A stretch of 64,000 nucleotides of DNA from Rhodanobacter humi (GCF_041107455.1 NZ_JBGBPY010000001.1:2976001-3040000); one strand, 5' to 3'. Positions 18,457 to 27,681 are shown, counted from the stretch's first letter. Numbers and translations: made by a program. The notes: generated by a model from the sequence alone, not told the origin.

Positions 18457-18981
18457 CTAAGGACTTGTCTGCAGTTCGACGCGATACAGCGCGCCCAGCG
18501 CACGCCACGGCGCGAGATCCCAATGCCCGCGCGCCTGCCCCGACGGCGACGGCAGCACGAACACGCGCGTCGCGCCGATGCGTTCCGACTGCAAGCCATA
18601 AGCGACGGCATGCCCCAGTCCAGCGCGTGCCGCGTTCTTGCTGGTGAAGGCGAGCAGGCGCGGCGTGTAGCGCTCGATCTTCGCGCGCAGCGCAGACGCG
18701 TCGAAAGCATCGCGCGGGAGTTCGTCGTCGTTGCCGCTGTGGCGCTTGGCGAGGTCGGTGAGGCCGATGCCGAATTGCGGCAGCAGCGGGAACTCGGCGG
18801 GCGCGAGCAGGCGCGGCGTGAGACCGGCTTCGTGCAACGCACGCCAGAACAGGTTGCCGGGGTGGGCGTAGTAGGCGCGCTCGGCAGCGGAGCGCTTGCC
18901 CGCCGCGGTGCCGCAGAACACCAGGGCGAGGCCGGGCTGGAGCACGTCGGGCAGCACGTGGGCTTCAGGCTTGCGGACCAT
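18457..18981 (-). CDS. mug: G/U mismatch-specific DNA glycosylase
   Basis: 174 residues from the ATG giving MVRKPEAHVLPDVLQPGLALVFCGTAAGKRSA; longer starts read through the neighbouring gene. The Mug/TDG motifs are visible: FCGTAAGKRSAAERAYYAHPGNLFWRAL (the family GxNPG/A-type loop) and VFVLPSPSGQARGHW (the minor-groove wedge). The enzyme removes uracil or ethenocytosine opposite guanine. Its start overlaps the end of the Dph6-like gene by 17 bases, so the genes are translationally linked. Confidence 0.9.
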   Translation of the reverse strand: MVRKPEAHVLPDVLQPGLALVFCGTAAGKRSAAERAYYAHPGNLFWRALHEAGLTPRLLAPAEFPLLPQFGIGLTDLAKRHSGNDDELPRDAFDASALRAKIERYTPRLLAFTSKNAARAGLGHAVAYGLQSERIGATRVFVLPSPSGQARGHWDLAPWRALGALYRVELQTSP

Positions 18982-19678
18982 CGTCCAGCCGGCCGTGATC
19001 GAGCAGGAAATCGGTGAACTGGAAGCGGTTGTCGCGCAGCACCGATTCGCCGCGCTTGAGCTTGAGTGTTTGCTTGAACAGCGGACCACCGTAACTCAGC
19101 GTGTGGAACTCGCCGCGCTCGCCACAGGGATCGACGCCGGTGGGCAGGGCGTCGAGCAGGGCGGCATCGTAGGCACGGCCGCAAAAATCCGCGGCGAGTT
19201 GCTGGGTGTCCACGCAGCACAGCATCGCGCGATGGCCTTCGGCCACGAAGCGGCGCGACAGTGCGGTGGTGTCCTCGCCCCACAGCGGGAACACCGCGCG
19301 CCAGTTGTCGCGGCCGAGCTGGCGCACGCGGTAGTCGCGCACGTCTTCGAGGAAGAGGTCGCCGAACGCGCAGTGGCGGATGCCGGGCCAGCGCCTGCGC
19401 GCCTCGGTCAGCGCCTGCGCGTGCGCGGCTTCGTAGGCCTCGTTGCTGCCGGGCCAGTCCAGCAGCACCTCGACCAGCGGCAGGCCGAGCGCGGTGGACT
19501 GGGCGTGCAGCACGTCCTGCCGCACGCCGTGCATGGCGATGCGCTGGTAGTTGCGGTTGATCGTGGTGAGCAGGCCGACAACCTGCCAGTGTTGGTCGGC
19601 GCGCAGGCGCTGCAGCGCCATCAGGCAATCCTTGCCGCCGCTCCAGGCGAGCAGGATGGGCGTGGGAGTGTCGCTCAT
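18965..19678 (-). CDS. Dph6-like diphthine-ammonia ligase family ATP pyrophosphatase
   Basis: 237 residues. The PP-loop for ATP is at the N terminus (ILLAWSGGKDCLMAL, residues 8-22), followed by YQRIAMHGVR and, later, YGGPLFKQTLKLKRGES near residue 205. In eukaryotes and archaea Dph6 amidates diphthine on EF2, which bacteria lack, so the bacterial role is unknown; an amide- or thio-forming reaction with AMP release is expected. It starts within the histidine kinase stop (ATGA overlap) and ends inside the Mug start. Confidence 0.88.
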   Translation of the reverse strand: MSDTPTPILLAWSGGKDCLMALQRLRADQHWQVVGLLTTINRNYQRIAMHGVRQDVLHAQSTALGLPLVEVLLDWPGSNEAYEAAHAQALTEARRRWPGIRHCAFGDLFLEDVRDYRVRQLGRDNWRAVFPLWGEDTTALSRRFVAEGHRAMLCCVDTQQLAADFCGRAYDAALLDALPTGVDPCGERGEFHTLSYGGPLFKQTLKLKRGESVLRDNRFQFTDFLLDHGRLDDGPQA

Positions 19679-21081
19679 GGCGTCTCCGAAGTGATGGCGG
19701 CGCGCCAGTCCAGCGTCGCATGCAGACGCTGCTGCGGATCGAGCCGGAAATCCAGCGCCAGGCCCAGCGCCTGCGCCGCGGCGGTGGTGAGCGCCAGGCC
19801 CAGCCCGGCGTGGCCCGCGTGCGGCAACTGCTTGCGCCAGAAGCGCTGGCCGAAGCTGGCGAGATCGGCGTCGGTGAGGCCGGGCGCGGCGTTGTCGATG
19901 GAAAGCCCCCGCGTGTCGACGCGCAGGCGCACGGTGTCGCCCACAGGCGCGTAGGCGCAGGCATTGCCCAGCAGGTTGCCCACGATCACCTCCAGCAGGG
20001 CCGGGTCGGTGTGCAAGCCCTCCGGCGGCGTGCCTTCGCAGCTCAGCACGAGGCCGCGCGCCGCGGCGGTGGCGTGCTGGCGCTGCAACTGGCGTTCCAG
20101 CCACGGCGCCAGCGCCAGCGTCTGCCATTGCGGCTGCTCCAGACCGGATTGCAGGCGGGTGAGCAGCAGCAGGGCGGTGACGGTGGCTTCCAGCTCGGCG
20201 CCGATGCTGCCGATCTCGGCAAGCAGTTCGGGCGTGCTGCGGCCGCTGGGGTAGCGCGCTTCCACCTCGGCCAGCACGCGCAGTTCGGCGAGCCGGGTGC
20301 GCGTCTCGTGGGCGAGGCCGCTGGCGAACTGGCGCTCGCGCGCGAGGCCGTCGTCCATGCGGCCGAGCACGTCGTTGAAGCGCGCCACCAGCGGGTCGAG
20401 TTCCTTCAGGCCGATCGCGGCGAGCCGCTGGCCGGGCGCATTGGGGCCGATGCCGCGCATGCGCTCCACCAGTGCGCCGATCGGGCGCAGGCCGCGGCGC
20501 ACCACCAGCGGCACCACGATCAGCGCGAAGACCGCGGCGAGCAGCGGGCCCAGTGCGAGGATCCAGTCGATCGCCAGCAGCAACTGGTCGAGCGAGTGGC
20601 GATCCTGCAGGAACAGCAGGCGGCAGGTGGCGGGCGCGGCGTTGGCCGCGATGTGGCCTTCGTCGTCCTCGCCGACCGGGCGGGGGAAGCTCAGCCGCAC
20701 CGAATCCAGATGATGCTCGTGGTGGCCGAGCCGGGCGAAACGCGGCTGCGGGCCGGTGTCGTCGGGCCAGCCTTTCGGCACGGCCGGCGGCGGCGGATCG
20801 CTGCGCCGGGGCGCGGCGCCGTCGCAACGCAGCTCGTACCAGCTGTCGCCGTCGCCACCGGGCAGGCCGGCGGCGAGGCGACTGGTGGGCGCGTCCTGCT
20901 CCAGCGCGACCATGTTGCCCAGGGTACGGGCCTGGCTCAGCAGGTCCGCGCGGAAGCGGCTGGCCATCTCGTGGTCGATCCGCCAATCCATCAGCTTCGC
21001 GCCGCCGCCCAGCACCAGCAGGCAGACGATGGCCAGCAGCACGGTGACGCGGGCGGAGAGGGAAGCGGGCCTCACGGGCAC
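19675..21081 (-). CDS. Two-component sensor histidine kinase
   Basis: 468 residues, beginning with GTG. Two membrane spans (about 11-30 and 170-192) flank a periplasmic sensor segment of roughly 140 residues. A HAMP-like linker (RRGLRPIGALVERM) leads to the phospho-acceptor box with His258 (SGLAHETRTRLAEL). The ATPase domain has the N box VIVGNLLGNACAYA and GLGLAL, but the G1 box is DNAAPG rather than DxGxG. It pairs with the response regulator upstream. A 226-base repeat-bearing spacer separates the two, which is unusual for such a pair. Confidence 0.92.
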   Translation of the reverse strand: MPVRPASLSARVTVLLAIVCLLVLGGGAKLMDWRIDHEMASRFRADLLSQARTLGNMVALEQDAPTSRLAAGLPGGDGDSWYELRCDGAAPRRSDPPPPAVPKGWPDDTGPQPRFARLGHHEHHLDSVRLSFPRPVGEDDEGHIAANAAPATCRLLFLQDRHSLDQLLLAIDWILALGPLLAAVFALIVVPLVVRRGLRPIGALVERMRGIGPNAPGQRLAAIGLKELDPLVARFNDVLGRMDDGLARERQFASGLAHETRTRLAELRVLAEVEARYPSGRSTPELLAEIGSIGAELEATVTALLLLTRLQSGLEQPQWQTLALAPWLERQLQRQHATAAARGLVLSCEGTPPEGLHTDPALLEVIVGNLLGNACAYAPVGDTVRLRVDTRGLSIDNAAPGLTDADLASFGQRFWRKQLPHAGHAGLGLALTTAAAQALGLALDFRLDPQQRLHATLDWRAAITSETP

Positions 21082-21084
21082 CTG

Positions 21085-21256
21085 CCCCCCCTCTCCCGCT
21101 GGCGGGAGAGGGGCGGGGGAGAGGGGCTGTTGCTCTTGCCAGTTTCAAAGCGGTTTCGAGCCGCTGCCGCGGCCCGAAACTGCTTTGTTGCTGGCCATGA
21201 TCGGACAAAGGGCCCCTCTCCCCCGCCCCCTCTCCCGCCGGCGGGAGAGGGGCGGC
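21085..21256. repeat. Two inverted-repeat elements between regulator and kinase
   Basis: Copies at 21085-21127 and 21211-21256 each contain CCTCTCCCGC.GGCGGGAGAGG hairpins with GGGGGAGAGGGG extensions. The two copies are in opposite orientation and could pair with each other across about 80 bases. They belong to the same family as the blocks at 52152, 54569, 57272, 60219 and 62903. Confidence 0.8.
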
Positions 21257-21307
21257 AAGGCGCGCGGCAGCGCAGTGAGTCCGGTGACAGCGGGAAAGCG
21301 GGAGCCG

Positions 21308-21973
21308 TCATGGGATCAAATACCCCGCCCCGCGCCGCGTCTCGATCAGGCCCGGCACCCCCGCCCCGTCCAGTTTGCGACGCAGGCCGAACACCAGCAC
21401 CTCCACGCTGCGGTCGGAGACCTCGCTGTCGCTGCCGGCGGTGCGGTCGAGGATTTCCTGCCGGCTGAACGCGCGGCCGCGGTGGCGCAACAGCAGGCCC
21501 AGTACCGCGAATTCGCGCGGGGTGAGCGCCAGCGGCTGGCCGTCCACGCTCACGCTGTGCGAGCGTGGGTCCCAGGACAGCGCGCCATGGCTCAGCACGG
21601 TGGGCTGGGCCTGCTGAGGGCGCCGGGCCAGTGCGTGCAGGCGGGCCACCAGTTCGTCGAAGGAGAAGGGCTTGACCAGGTAGTCGTCGGCGCCGGCGTT
21701 CAGCGCCTCGATGCGGTCGGGCACCTGGTCGCGGGCGGACAGCACCAGCACCCGCGGCCGGCGTCCGCCCGCGGGCAGGCTGCGCAGCACGCCGATGCCG
21801 TCCAGCCGGGGCAGCATCAGGTCCAGCACCACCAGTTCGTAGTCGTAGCCGGACAGGAAGCCGCAGGCCTCCACGCCGTCGCCGGCCGCGTCCACGGTGA
21901 AGCCGGCGCCCTCGAGGCCGTGGCGCAGGGTCTGGCGCAAGCGTTCGGAATCCTCCACCAGCAGCAATTTCAT
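21308..21973 (-). CDS. OmpR-family DNA-binding response regulator
   Basis: 221 residues. The receiver domain (1-115) has the acidic pair in LLVEDSE, the phospho-acceptor Asp51 in LVVLDLMLPRLDG, and the conserved Lys in DDYLVKPFSFDEL. A winged-helix trans_reg_C domain follows (about 125-220, LTPREFAVLGLLLRHRG and VEVLVFGLRRKLD). It is QseB/PmrA-like in layout. It is the first gene of the minus-strand series regulator-kinase-Dph6-Mug and is divergent from rng. Confidence 0.93.
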   Translation of the reverse strand: MKLLLVEDSERLRQTLRHGLEGAGFTVDAAGDGVEACGFLSGYDYELVVLDLMLPRLDGIGVLRSLPAGGRRPRVLVLSARDQVPDRIEALNAGADDYLVKPFSFDELVARLHALARRPQQAQPTVLSHGALSWDPRSHSVSVDGQPLALTPREFAVLGLLLRHRGRAFSRQEILDRTAGSDSEVSDRSVEVLVFGLRRKLDGAGVPGLIETRRGAGYLIP

Positions 21974-22066
21974 GCTGTTTCCCTTGTCAGAGCCATGGGC
22001 GAGCCTGCCTATTGTGGCCGGAGCGGCTTAGCAAAACATTCGTCTTTACGCACCGTGCACCGCGCA

Positions 22067-22096
22067 TCGACAGTCGGCGCGGGCAACCGCTATAAA
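22067..22096 (+). promoter_or_regulatory. Candidate sigma-70 promoter of rng
   Basis: TCGACA at 22067-22072 (5/6) and TATAAA at 22091-22096 (5/6) with an 18-base spacer. The predicted start near 22103 leaves a leader of about 18 bases with a GGGGAG SD before the GTG. Confidence 0.6.
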
Positions 22097-22120
22097 GATC
22101 GTCTATTCGGGGAGTGGGCC

Positions 22121-23605
22121 GTGAGTGAAGAAATCCTGATCAACGTGACCCCGCGCGAGACGCGGGTGGGCGTGGTCGAGAACGGCATGTTGCAGGAAGT
22201 GCATGTCGAGCGCGCGTCGAAGCGCGGCTACGTGGGCAACATCTACAAGGGCCGGGTGCAGCGGGTGATGCCGGGCATGCAGGCCGCGTTCGTGGAGATC
22301 GGGCTGGGCCGTGCGGCCTTCCTGCACGCCTCGGACATCGTGCGCCCGCCCGCCACCGAGGGTGCGGAGCCGGCGGTCCATGGCAACGGCAATGGCCATA
22401 CGCCGTCGATCAGCGAACTGGTGCACGAAGGCCAGGAGATCGTCGTGCAGGTGGTGAAGGACCCGATCGGCAGCAAGGGCGCGCGGCTGTCGGCGCACCT
22501 GTCGATCCCTTCGCGCTACCTGGTGCTGCTGCCGCATGCGCACACCCTGGGCATCTCGGCGCGCATCGAGGACGAGGCCGAGCGCACGCGCCTGCGCGAG
22601 GTGATGGGCAGCCTGGTCGGCGAGAACCCGCTGGGCTACATCGTGCGCACCAACGCGGAGGGGCAGAGCGCCGAATCGCTGGCCTTCGACGTGACCTACC
22701 TCGGCAAGGTCTGGCGCGTGGTGCAGGAGAACATCGTCAAGTCCCGCGTGGGCGAGCGCGTGTACGAGGAGCTCTCGCTGCCGCTGCGCAGCCTGCGCGA
22801 CATGCTCACCGACGACATCGAGAAGGTGCGCGTGGACTCGCGCGAGACCTTCGAGAAGGTGGTGAAGTTCGTGCACAAGTTCATGCCCAGCCTGGACGAC
22901 CGGGTGGAGCATTACGACGGCGAGCGGCCGATCTTCGACCTGTACAGCGTGGAGGACGAGATCCAGCACGCGCTGCGGAAGGAGGTGCCGCTGAAGTCGG
23001 GCGGCTACCTGGTGGTCGACCAGACCGAGGCGATGACCACGATCGACGTGAACACCGGCGCCTATCTCGGCACGCGCAACCTGGAGGAGACGGTCTACCG
23101 CACCAACCTGGAGGCGGCGCAGGCGGCAGCGCGGCAGCTCAGGCTGCGCAACCTCGGCGGCATCATCATCATCGACTTCATCGACATGGTCGACGAGGAG
23201 CACAAGCGCCAGGTGCTGCGCATGCTGGCCAAGGGCCTGGCGCGCGACCACGCCAAGACCACGGTGTACCCGATGTCCTCGCTGGGCCTGGTCGAGATGA
23301 CCCGAAAGCGCACCACCGAGAGCCTGGAGCGCCAGCTGTGCGAACCGTGCCCGGCCTGCGGCGGGCGCGGCACGCTGAAGACCGCCGAGACGGTGACCTA
23401 CGAGATCTTCCGCGAGATCACCCGCGCAGTGCGCCAGTTCAACGCCGAGAAGCTGCTGGTGATGGCCAGCCCCGCCGTGGTCGGCCGCATCCTGGAGGAG
23501 GAATCCGTCGCGGTGGCTGAACTGGAGGAGTTCATCTCCAAGAGCATACGCTTCCAGGCCGAGGAACATTATTCGCAGGAACAGTTTGATGTGGTGCTGC
23601 TGTAA
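22121..23605 (+). CDS. rng: Ribonuclease G
   Basis: 494 residues (E. coli 489) from the GTG at 22121, with GGGGAG close upstream; the much longer open frame upstream is a shadow of the regulator genes. An S1 domain lies at about 35-125 (GYVGNIYKGRVQRVMPGMQAAFVEIGLGRAAFL). The catalytic DNase I-like domain shows VDQTEAMTTIDVNTGAY with the metal-binding Asp and GIIIIDFIDM. The zinc link CEPCPACGGRG is followed by the small domain. RNase G matures 16S rRNA 5' ends and decays mRNAs. yhdP follows 27 bases on. Confidence 0.95.
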   Translation: MSEEILINVTPRETRVGVVENGMLQEVHVERASKRGYVGNIYKGRVQRVMPGMQAAFVEIGLGRAAFLHASDIVRPPATEGAEPAVHGNGNGHTPSISELVHEGQEIVVQVVKDPIGSKGARLSAHLSIPSRYLVLLPHAHTLGISARIEDEAERTRLREVMGSLVGENPLGYIVRTNAEGQSAESLAFDVTYLGKVWRVVQENIVKSRVGERVYEELSLPLRSLRDMLTDDIEKVRVDSRETFEKVVKFVHKFMPSLDDRVEHYDGERPIFDLYSVEDEIQHALRKEVPLKSGGYLVVDQTEAMTTIDVNTGAYLGTRNLEETVYRTNLEAAQAAARQLRLRNLGGIIIIDFIDMVDEEHKRQVLRMLAKGLARDHAKTTVYPMSSLGLVEMTRKRTTESLERQLCEPCPACGGRGTLKTAETVTYEIFREITRAVRQFNAEKLLVMASPAVVGRILEEESVAVAELEEFISKSIRFQAEEHYSQEQFDVVLL

Positions 23606-23632
23606 ATCGGCCTGTCGGCCGGTTGCATCCCT

Positions 23633-26600
23633 ATGAACGCGGGTTGGCTGCGTCGGCTGCACCTCGGCGCGCGTGCGCTGGGCTGGATAGCCGGTATCGC
23701 GGTGATCGCGCTGGCGGTGCTGATGGCGCTGACGCAGCTGCTGCTGCCGCTCTTGGCGCGGCATCCGGAATGGGTGGCGCGAGAGCTTTCCGCGAAGCTG
23801 CATCGCCCGGTGAGCTTCGCCTCGCTGCAGGGCAAGTGGACCGGTTCCGGTCCGCTGTTCGTGCTGCGCGACGTCACCGTGGGCGTGCCGCCGGGCGGCA
23901 CGGGCACGCCGATCGAGATCCCCGAATCCGAGCTGCGGCTGGACTTCGGCGGCTGGTTGCCGTCGCGGCACCTGCTGAACCTGCGCACGCGCGGCCTGCA
24001 ACTGGACCTGAGCCATGACGCGGAAGGCCGCTGGCACGTCAACGGCCTCGGCACCGGCGGCGGCGCCGAGCAGCAGCCCGGCTTCGGCCAGCTCTCGGTG
24101 GCGCTGTGGCTGGACAACCTGCAGCTGAACATCACCGATGCGGCCAGCGGCAAGCATTACAGCCTGATCGCCGACCAGTTGCGCCTGAGCCGGCAGGGCA
24201 GCCATATCCGCGTGGGCGCGCTGCTGCGCCGCGAAGGCGCACCGGGCGAGCTGCGCGGCGCGGGACGCTTCCGCGACGACGGCAGCAGCGGGCGGCTGTG
24301 GCTGTCCGGGCAGAACCTCGACCTGGGTGCCCTGCTCGCCGGCGTGGACTTGGGCGGCTACGCCGTGCAGGGCGGCCACGGCAGCGTGGCGGCATGGCTG
24401 GACTGGAAGCAGGGCAAGGTGGTGCGCAACTTCAGCCGGCTGGATCTCGACGGCCTGCGCGTCATTGGCGCGAACGGACGGGTCGAGGTGCCTGCGCTGC
24501 ATGGCGAGGCCGAGTTGAGCCGCAGCGTCGACGGCTACGAGCTGCGCTGGGCCGGCGATGACCAGGGCGCGCTGGCGGTCTGGCTGCACCAGCCCGGCAC
24601 GCCGCAACTGGCCGTGCAGGCGGCGGCGCGCGACCTGCAGCTGGCGCCGCTGCTGCCGTGGCTGGGCCTCGCGCCGAAGCTGCCGCCCGCGCTGGCGACG
24701 TGGCTGGGTGCGGGTCATCCGCACGGCAAGCTGGACGACGTGGCGCTGGCCTGGACCCAGGCCGGCGGACTGCAGCGACTGGCCGCCGACTTCAGCGACC
24801 TCGGCATCGATCCGGCCGGCGCGCTGCCCGGCGTGGACGGCATCAGGGGCACGCTGCGCGGCGATGGCGAGGCGGTGTCGCTGGAACTGCCCGTGCAGAC
24901 GACCACGGTGCGCGCGCCGCACAGCTTCCGCCAGCCGTTCGTGATGTCGAAGCTGGCCGGCACGCTGGCGTTCTGGCATGCCGACGGCGACTGGCACCTG
25001 GGGCTGGATCCACTGGATTTCGAGGGCCAGGGCTACGGCGGCCAGTTGCGCGGCGAGATCGCCCTGCACGACGCCGGCGGCCCGCCGTTCCTGGACCTGT
25101 ACGCCGCACTGCGCCACGGCGACGTCACCGCCGCCAAGCTGTTCTGGCCGATCAACGCCATGCCGCCGCCCACCGTGGCGTGGCTGGATCGCGCGCTGGT
25201 GGGTGGCGACATCGACCACGCCGAGGTGGTGGTGCGCGGCGATCTCAAGGACTGGCCGTTCCAGCACAACGAGGGCCGCTTCGAGGCGCGCGCCGAGATC
25301 AGCAACCTCACGTTCCGCTACTCGCCCGACTGGCCCGAGGCCACCGGCATCCATGCCATCGCCAGCTTCATCAACAGCGGCATGCTGGTGCAGGCGGACG
25401 GCGGTTCCTCGCTGGGCGTGAAGGCGGACAAGGTGGTGGCGCTGATTCCCCAGTTCGCCGACGGCACGCTCGACCTCAACGTCGACGGCAGCGGCAGCGG
25501 CGCCAGCCTGCTCGGCTTCGTACTGAAGAGCCCGATCGCGAGCAAGCAGGCCGACCTGCTGTCCAAGCTGAAGCTGGGTGGCAGCGGCAGTTTCGGTTTC
25601 CATCTCTCGCTGCCGCTGGGTGCGGCCGAGAACTTCACCCTCGCCGGCAATGCGCAGCTGAAGAACGTGGACGTGAGTGAACCGGACTGGAACCTCAAGC
25701 TGGACCAGCTCAGCGGTCCGGCCACGTTCGACGGCCACGGCTTCCACGCCGGCCCACTGGGCGGCAGCGCCCACGGCCAGCCGTCCACGCTGGACCTGGC
25801 GATCGCCGGCGCCACCGGCGATCCGGCCACCGTGCTGGCGGCCAGGCTCAGCGGCAGCTACAGCTTCGCCGACCTCACCGAGGGCATCCCCGCGCTGGAC
25901 TGGCTGGCTCCGCTGGGCGGCGGGCGCAGCCCCTTCGACATCGGCTTCAGCCTCACCGAGCCGGCGAACGGCGGCGCCCTGGTGCAGACGCTGACCCTGG
26001 ACTCCACCCTGGCCGGCATCGCGCTGGACGTGCCGGTGCCGCTGAAGAAGTCCGCCGCCGAGACCTTGCCGCTGCACCTCGTGCTGACCCTGCCGCTGCA
26101 AGGCGCCGACCTCAAGCTGGCGCTGGGCGAAGAGGCGCGCGGCCACCTGCGTCTGGCCGACGGCGGCAAGCCGCTGGCCGGCACGCTGGCGTTCGGTACG
26201 CAGATGCCCATGGAACTGCCCGCGCAAGGACTGCGCATCCGCGGCCATGCGGCGAAACTGGACGTCACCGGCTGGGTACAGCAGGCGATCGCGCTGACGG
26301 CGGGCAGCAACGGCGCCGCGGGCAACACGAACAACGCGAGCAGCACGAGCAACACGAACAACACGAGCAACACGAGCAGCACGAGCAGCACGAGCAGCAC
26401 GAGCAGCACGAGCAGCACGAGCAGCACGAGCAGCACGAGCAGCGGCCCCACGCTGGAAAGCGTGGACGTGGGCACCGACCACGCCGAGTGGTTCGGCCGT
26501 CCGCTGGGCGCGATGACGCTGCAAGCCACGCCCACGGTCGACCACCTGCAGATGGACGTGAACGGTCCGGCGATGGCCGGGCGCTTCAGCGTGCCCGACA

Positions 26601-27667
26601 AGGAGCTGGACAAGCGCGGCATCACCGCGCGCCTCGCGCACCTGCACTGGCCCGGCAATCCGCCCGCACCGAGCGGCAAGGCGGCTGCCAGCCAGCCGGA
26701 GGAGAATCCTGCCAACACCGGCATCAATCCCGCCTCGCTGCCGCCGTTCCACCTGTGGGTGGGCGACCTGAGCTTCGGCGACGCGAAGCTGGGCGAGGCG
26801 CGGCTGGAGACCTGGCCCACCGCGCAGGGCATGCACATCGACCAGTTGCGGGCGCTGTCGTCCAGCGTGCAGGTCACCGGCAGCGGCGACTGGACCGGCA
26901 CGCCCGCCGACAGCCACACCCGCATGCGCATCGGCTTCGCCGCCGACGACCTCGGCAAGATGCTCACCGCATTCGGCTACACCGGCCTCGTCAACGGCGG
27001 CAAGACCGAGGACCAGCTGGACGCCAGCTGGCCCGGTGCGCCGTCCGCCTTCAGCCTCGTCAACGCCACCGGCACGCTGGCCATCCACGTCAACGACGGC
27101 CGCATCCCAGAGATGGGGCCGGGTGTGGGGCGCTTGTTCGGCCTGGTCTCGCTGGCCGAGTTGCCGCGCCGCCTGACGCTGGATTTCGGCGACGTGTTCG
27201 GCAAGGGCCTGGGCTTCGACTCGATCAACGGCGATTTCCGCCTCGCCGACGGCAGCGCCACCACGAACAACCTCGTCATCAAGGGCCCGGCCGCGCAGAT
27301 CAGCATCACCGGTCGCACCGGCCTGCGCGCCAAGGATTACGACCAGTACGTGCTGGTGGTCCCGCACGTCGGCAACAGCCTGCCGGTGATCGGTGCAGTG
27401 GTCGGCGGCCCGGTCGGCGCCGCCGCCGGCCTCGCCGTGCAGGGTCTGCTGGGCCACGGCCTCAACAAGACCATCGGCGCGCGCTACCACGTCACCGGCA
27501 GCTGGGACAAACCGGTGATGACCCTGGTGGAGAAGCACGAAGTGCCTGTCGCCTCTGCCACGGTCACCGAGCCGCCGTTGCTGCCCGCTGCATCGTCGTC
27601 CAGCCCGGCCGTCACGATACCGCTGCGCGAGTCCTATCCGGCTGGCGCCAGCTCGTCGTCGCGCTGA
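23633..27667 (+). CDS. yhdP: YhdP family AsmA-like envelope protein
   Basis: 1344 residues. One N-terminal membrane anchor (LGWIAGIAVIALAVLMALTQLLL, about 16-40) is followed by a very long periplasmic beta-rich region, then a C-terminal AsmA-like part (DQYVLVVPHVGNSLPVIGAVVGGPVGAAAGLAVQGL) typical of YhdP. In E. coli YhdP, with TamB and YdbH, moves phospholipids between inner and outer membranes. Residues 899-937 are a Thr/Ser/Asn low-complexity insert encoded by 9-base repeats. Gene order rng-yhdP is conserved; tldD, normally next, lies 3.6 kb further on. Confidence 0.9.
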   Translation: MNAGWLRRLHLGARALGWIAGIAVIALAVLMALTQLLLPLLARHPEWVARELSAKLHRPVSFASLQGKWTGSGPLFVLRDVTVGVPPGGTGTPIEIPESELRLDFGGWLPSRHLLNLRTRGLQLDLSHDAEGRWHVNGLGTGGGAEQQPGFGQLSVALWLDNLQLNITDAASGKHYSLIADQLRLSRQGSHIRVGALLRREGAPGELRGAGRFRDDGSSGRLWLSGQNLDLGALLAGVDLGGYAVQGGHGSVAAWLDWKQGKVVRNFSRLDLDGLRVIGANGRVEVPALHGEAELSRSVDGYELRWAGDDQGALAVWLHQPGTPQLAVQAAARDLQLAPLLPWLGLAPKLPPALATWLGAGHPHGKLDDVALAWTQAGGLQRLAADFSDLGIDPAGALPGVDGIRGTLRGDGEAVSLELPVQTTTVRAPHSFRQPFVMSKLAGTLAFWHADGDWHLGLDPLDFEGQGYGGQLRGEIALHDAGGPPFLDLYAALRHGDVTAAKLFWPINAMPPPTVAWLDRALVGGDIDHAEVVVRGDLKDWPFQHNEGRFEARAEISNLTFRYSPDWPEATGIHAIASFINSGMLVQADGGSSLGVKADKVVALIPQFADGTLDLNVDGSGSGASLLGFVLKSPIASKQADLLSKLKLGGSGSFGFHLSLPLGAAENFTLAGNAQLKNVDVSEPDWNLKLDQLSGPATFDGHGFHAGPLGGSAHGQPSTLDLAIAGATGDPATVLAARLSGSYSFADLTEGIPALDWLAPLGGGRSPFDIGFSLTEPANGGALVQTLTLDSTLAGIALDVPVPLKKSAAETLPLHLVLTLPLQGADLKLALGEEARGHLRLADGGKPLAGTLAFGTQMPMELPAQGLRIRGHAAKLDVTGWVQQAIALTAGSNGAAGNTNNASSTSNTNNTSNTSSTSSTSSTSSTSSTSSTSSTSSGPTLESVDVGTDHAEWFGRPLGAMTLQATPTVDHLQMDVNGPAMAGRFSVPDKELDKRGITARLAHLHWPGNPPAPSGKAAASQPEENPANTGINPASLPPFHLWVGDLSFGDAKLGEARLETWPTAQGMHIDQLRALSSSVQVTGSGDWTGTPADSHTRMRIGFAADDLGKMLTAFGYTGLVNGGKTEDQLDASWPGAPSAFSLVNATGTLAIHVNDGRIPEMGPGVGRLFGLVSLAELPRRLTLDFGDVFGKGLGFDSINGDFRLADGSATTNNLVIKGPAAQISITGRTGLRAKDYDQYVLVVPHVGNSLPVIGAVVGGPVGAAAGLAVQGLLGHGLNKTIGARYHVTGSWDKPVMTLVEKHEVPVASATVTEPPLLPAASSSSPAVTIPLRESYPAGASSSSR
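26326..26442 (+). repeat. 13-unit 9-base tandem repeat inside yhdP
   Basis: The unit is CACGAGCAG: eight perfect copies at 26371-26442 preceded by five degenerate copies (such as CACGAACAA) at 26326-26370. It encodes Thr-Ser-Ser/Thr-Asn-Asn triplets. Because the unit is a multiple of three, copy-number changes keep the reading frame. Confidence 0.95.
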
Positions 27668-27681
27668 GGCCTGCCGCAGGG

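Noticed and set aside
18965-19678. Assigning diphthamide synthesis to the Dph6-like gene
   Set aside because: Bacterial EF-G lacks diphthamide; only the ATP-pyrophosphatase fold is supported.
26326-26442. Tandem repeat considered as a CRISPR-like array
   Set aside because: Units are 9 bases with no spacers and keep the yhdP reading frame; it is a coding microsatellite.
22103-27538. Very long open frame on the minus strand (about 1800 codons) opposite rng and yhdP
   Set aside because: It is antisense to two well-supported genes. Its peptide is a His/Gln/Arg/Ala-rich shadow typical of high-GC codon bias and has no domain pattern.
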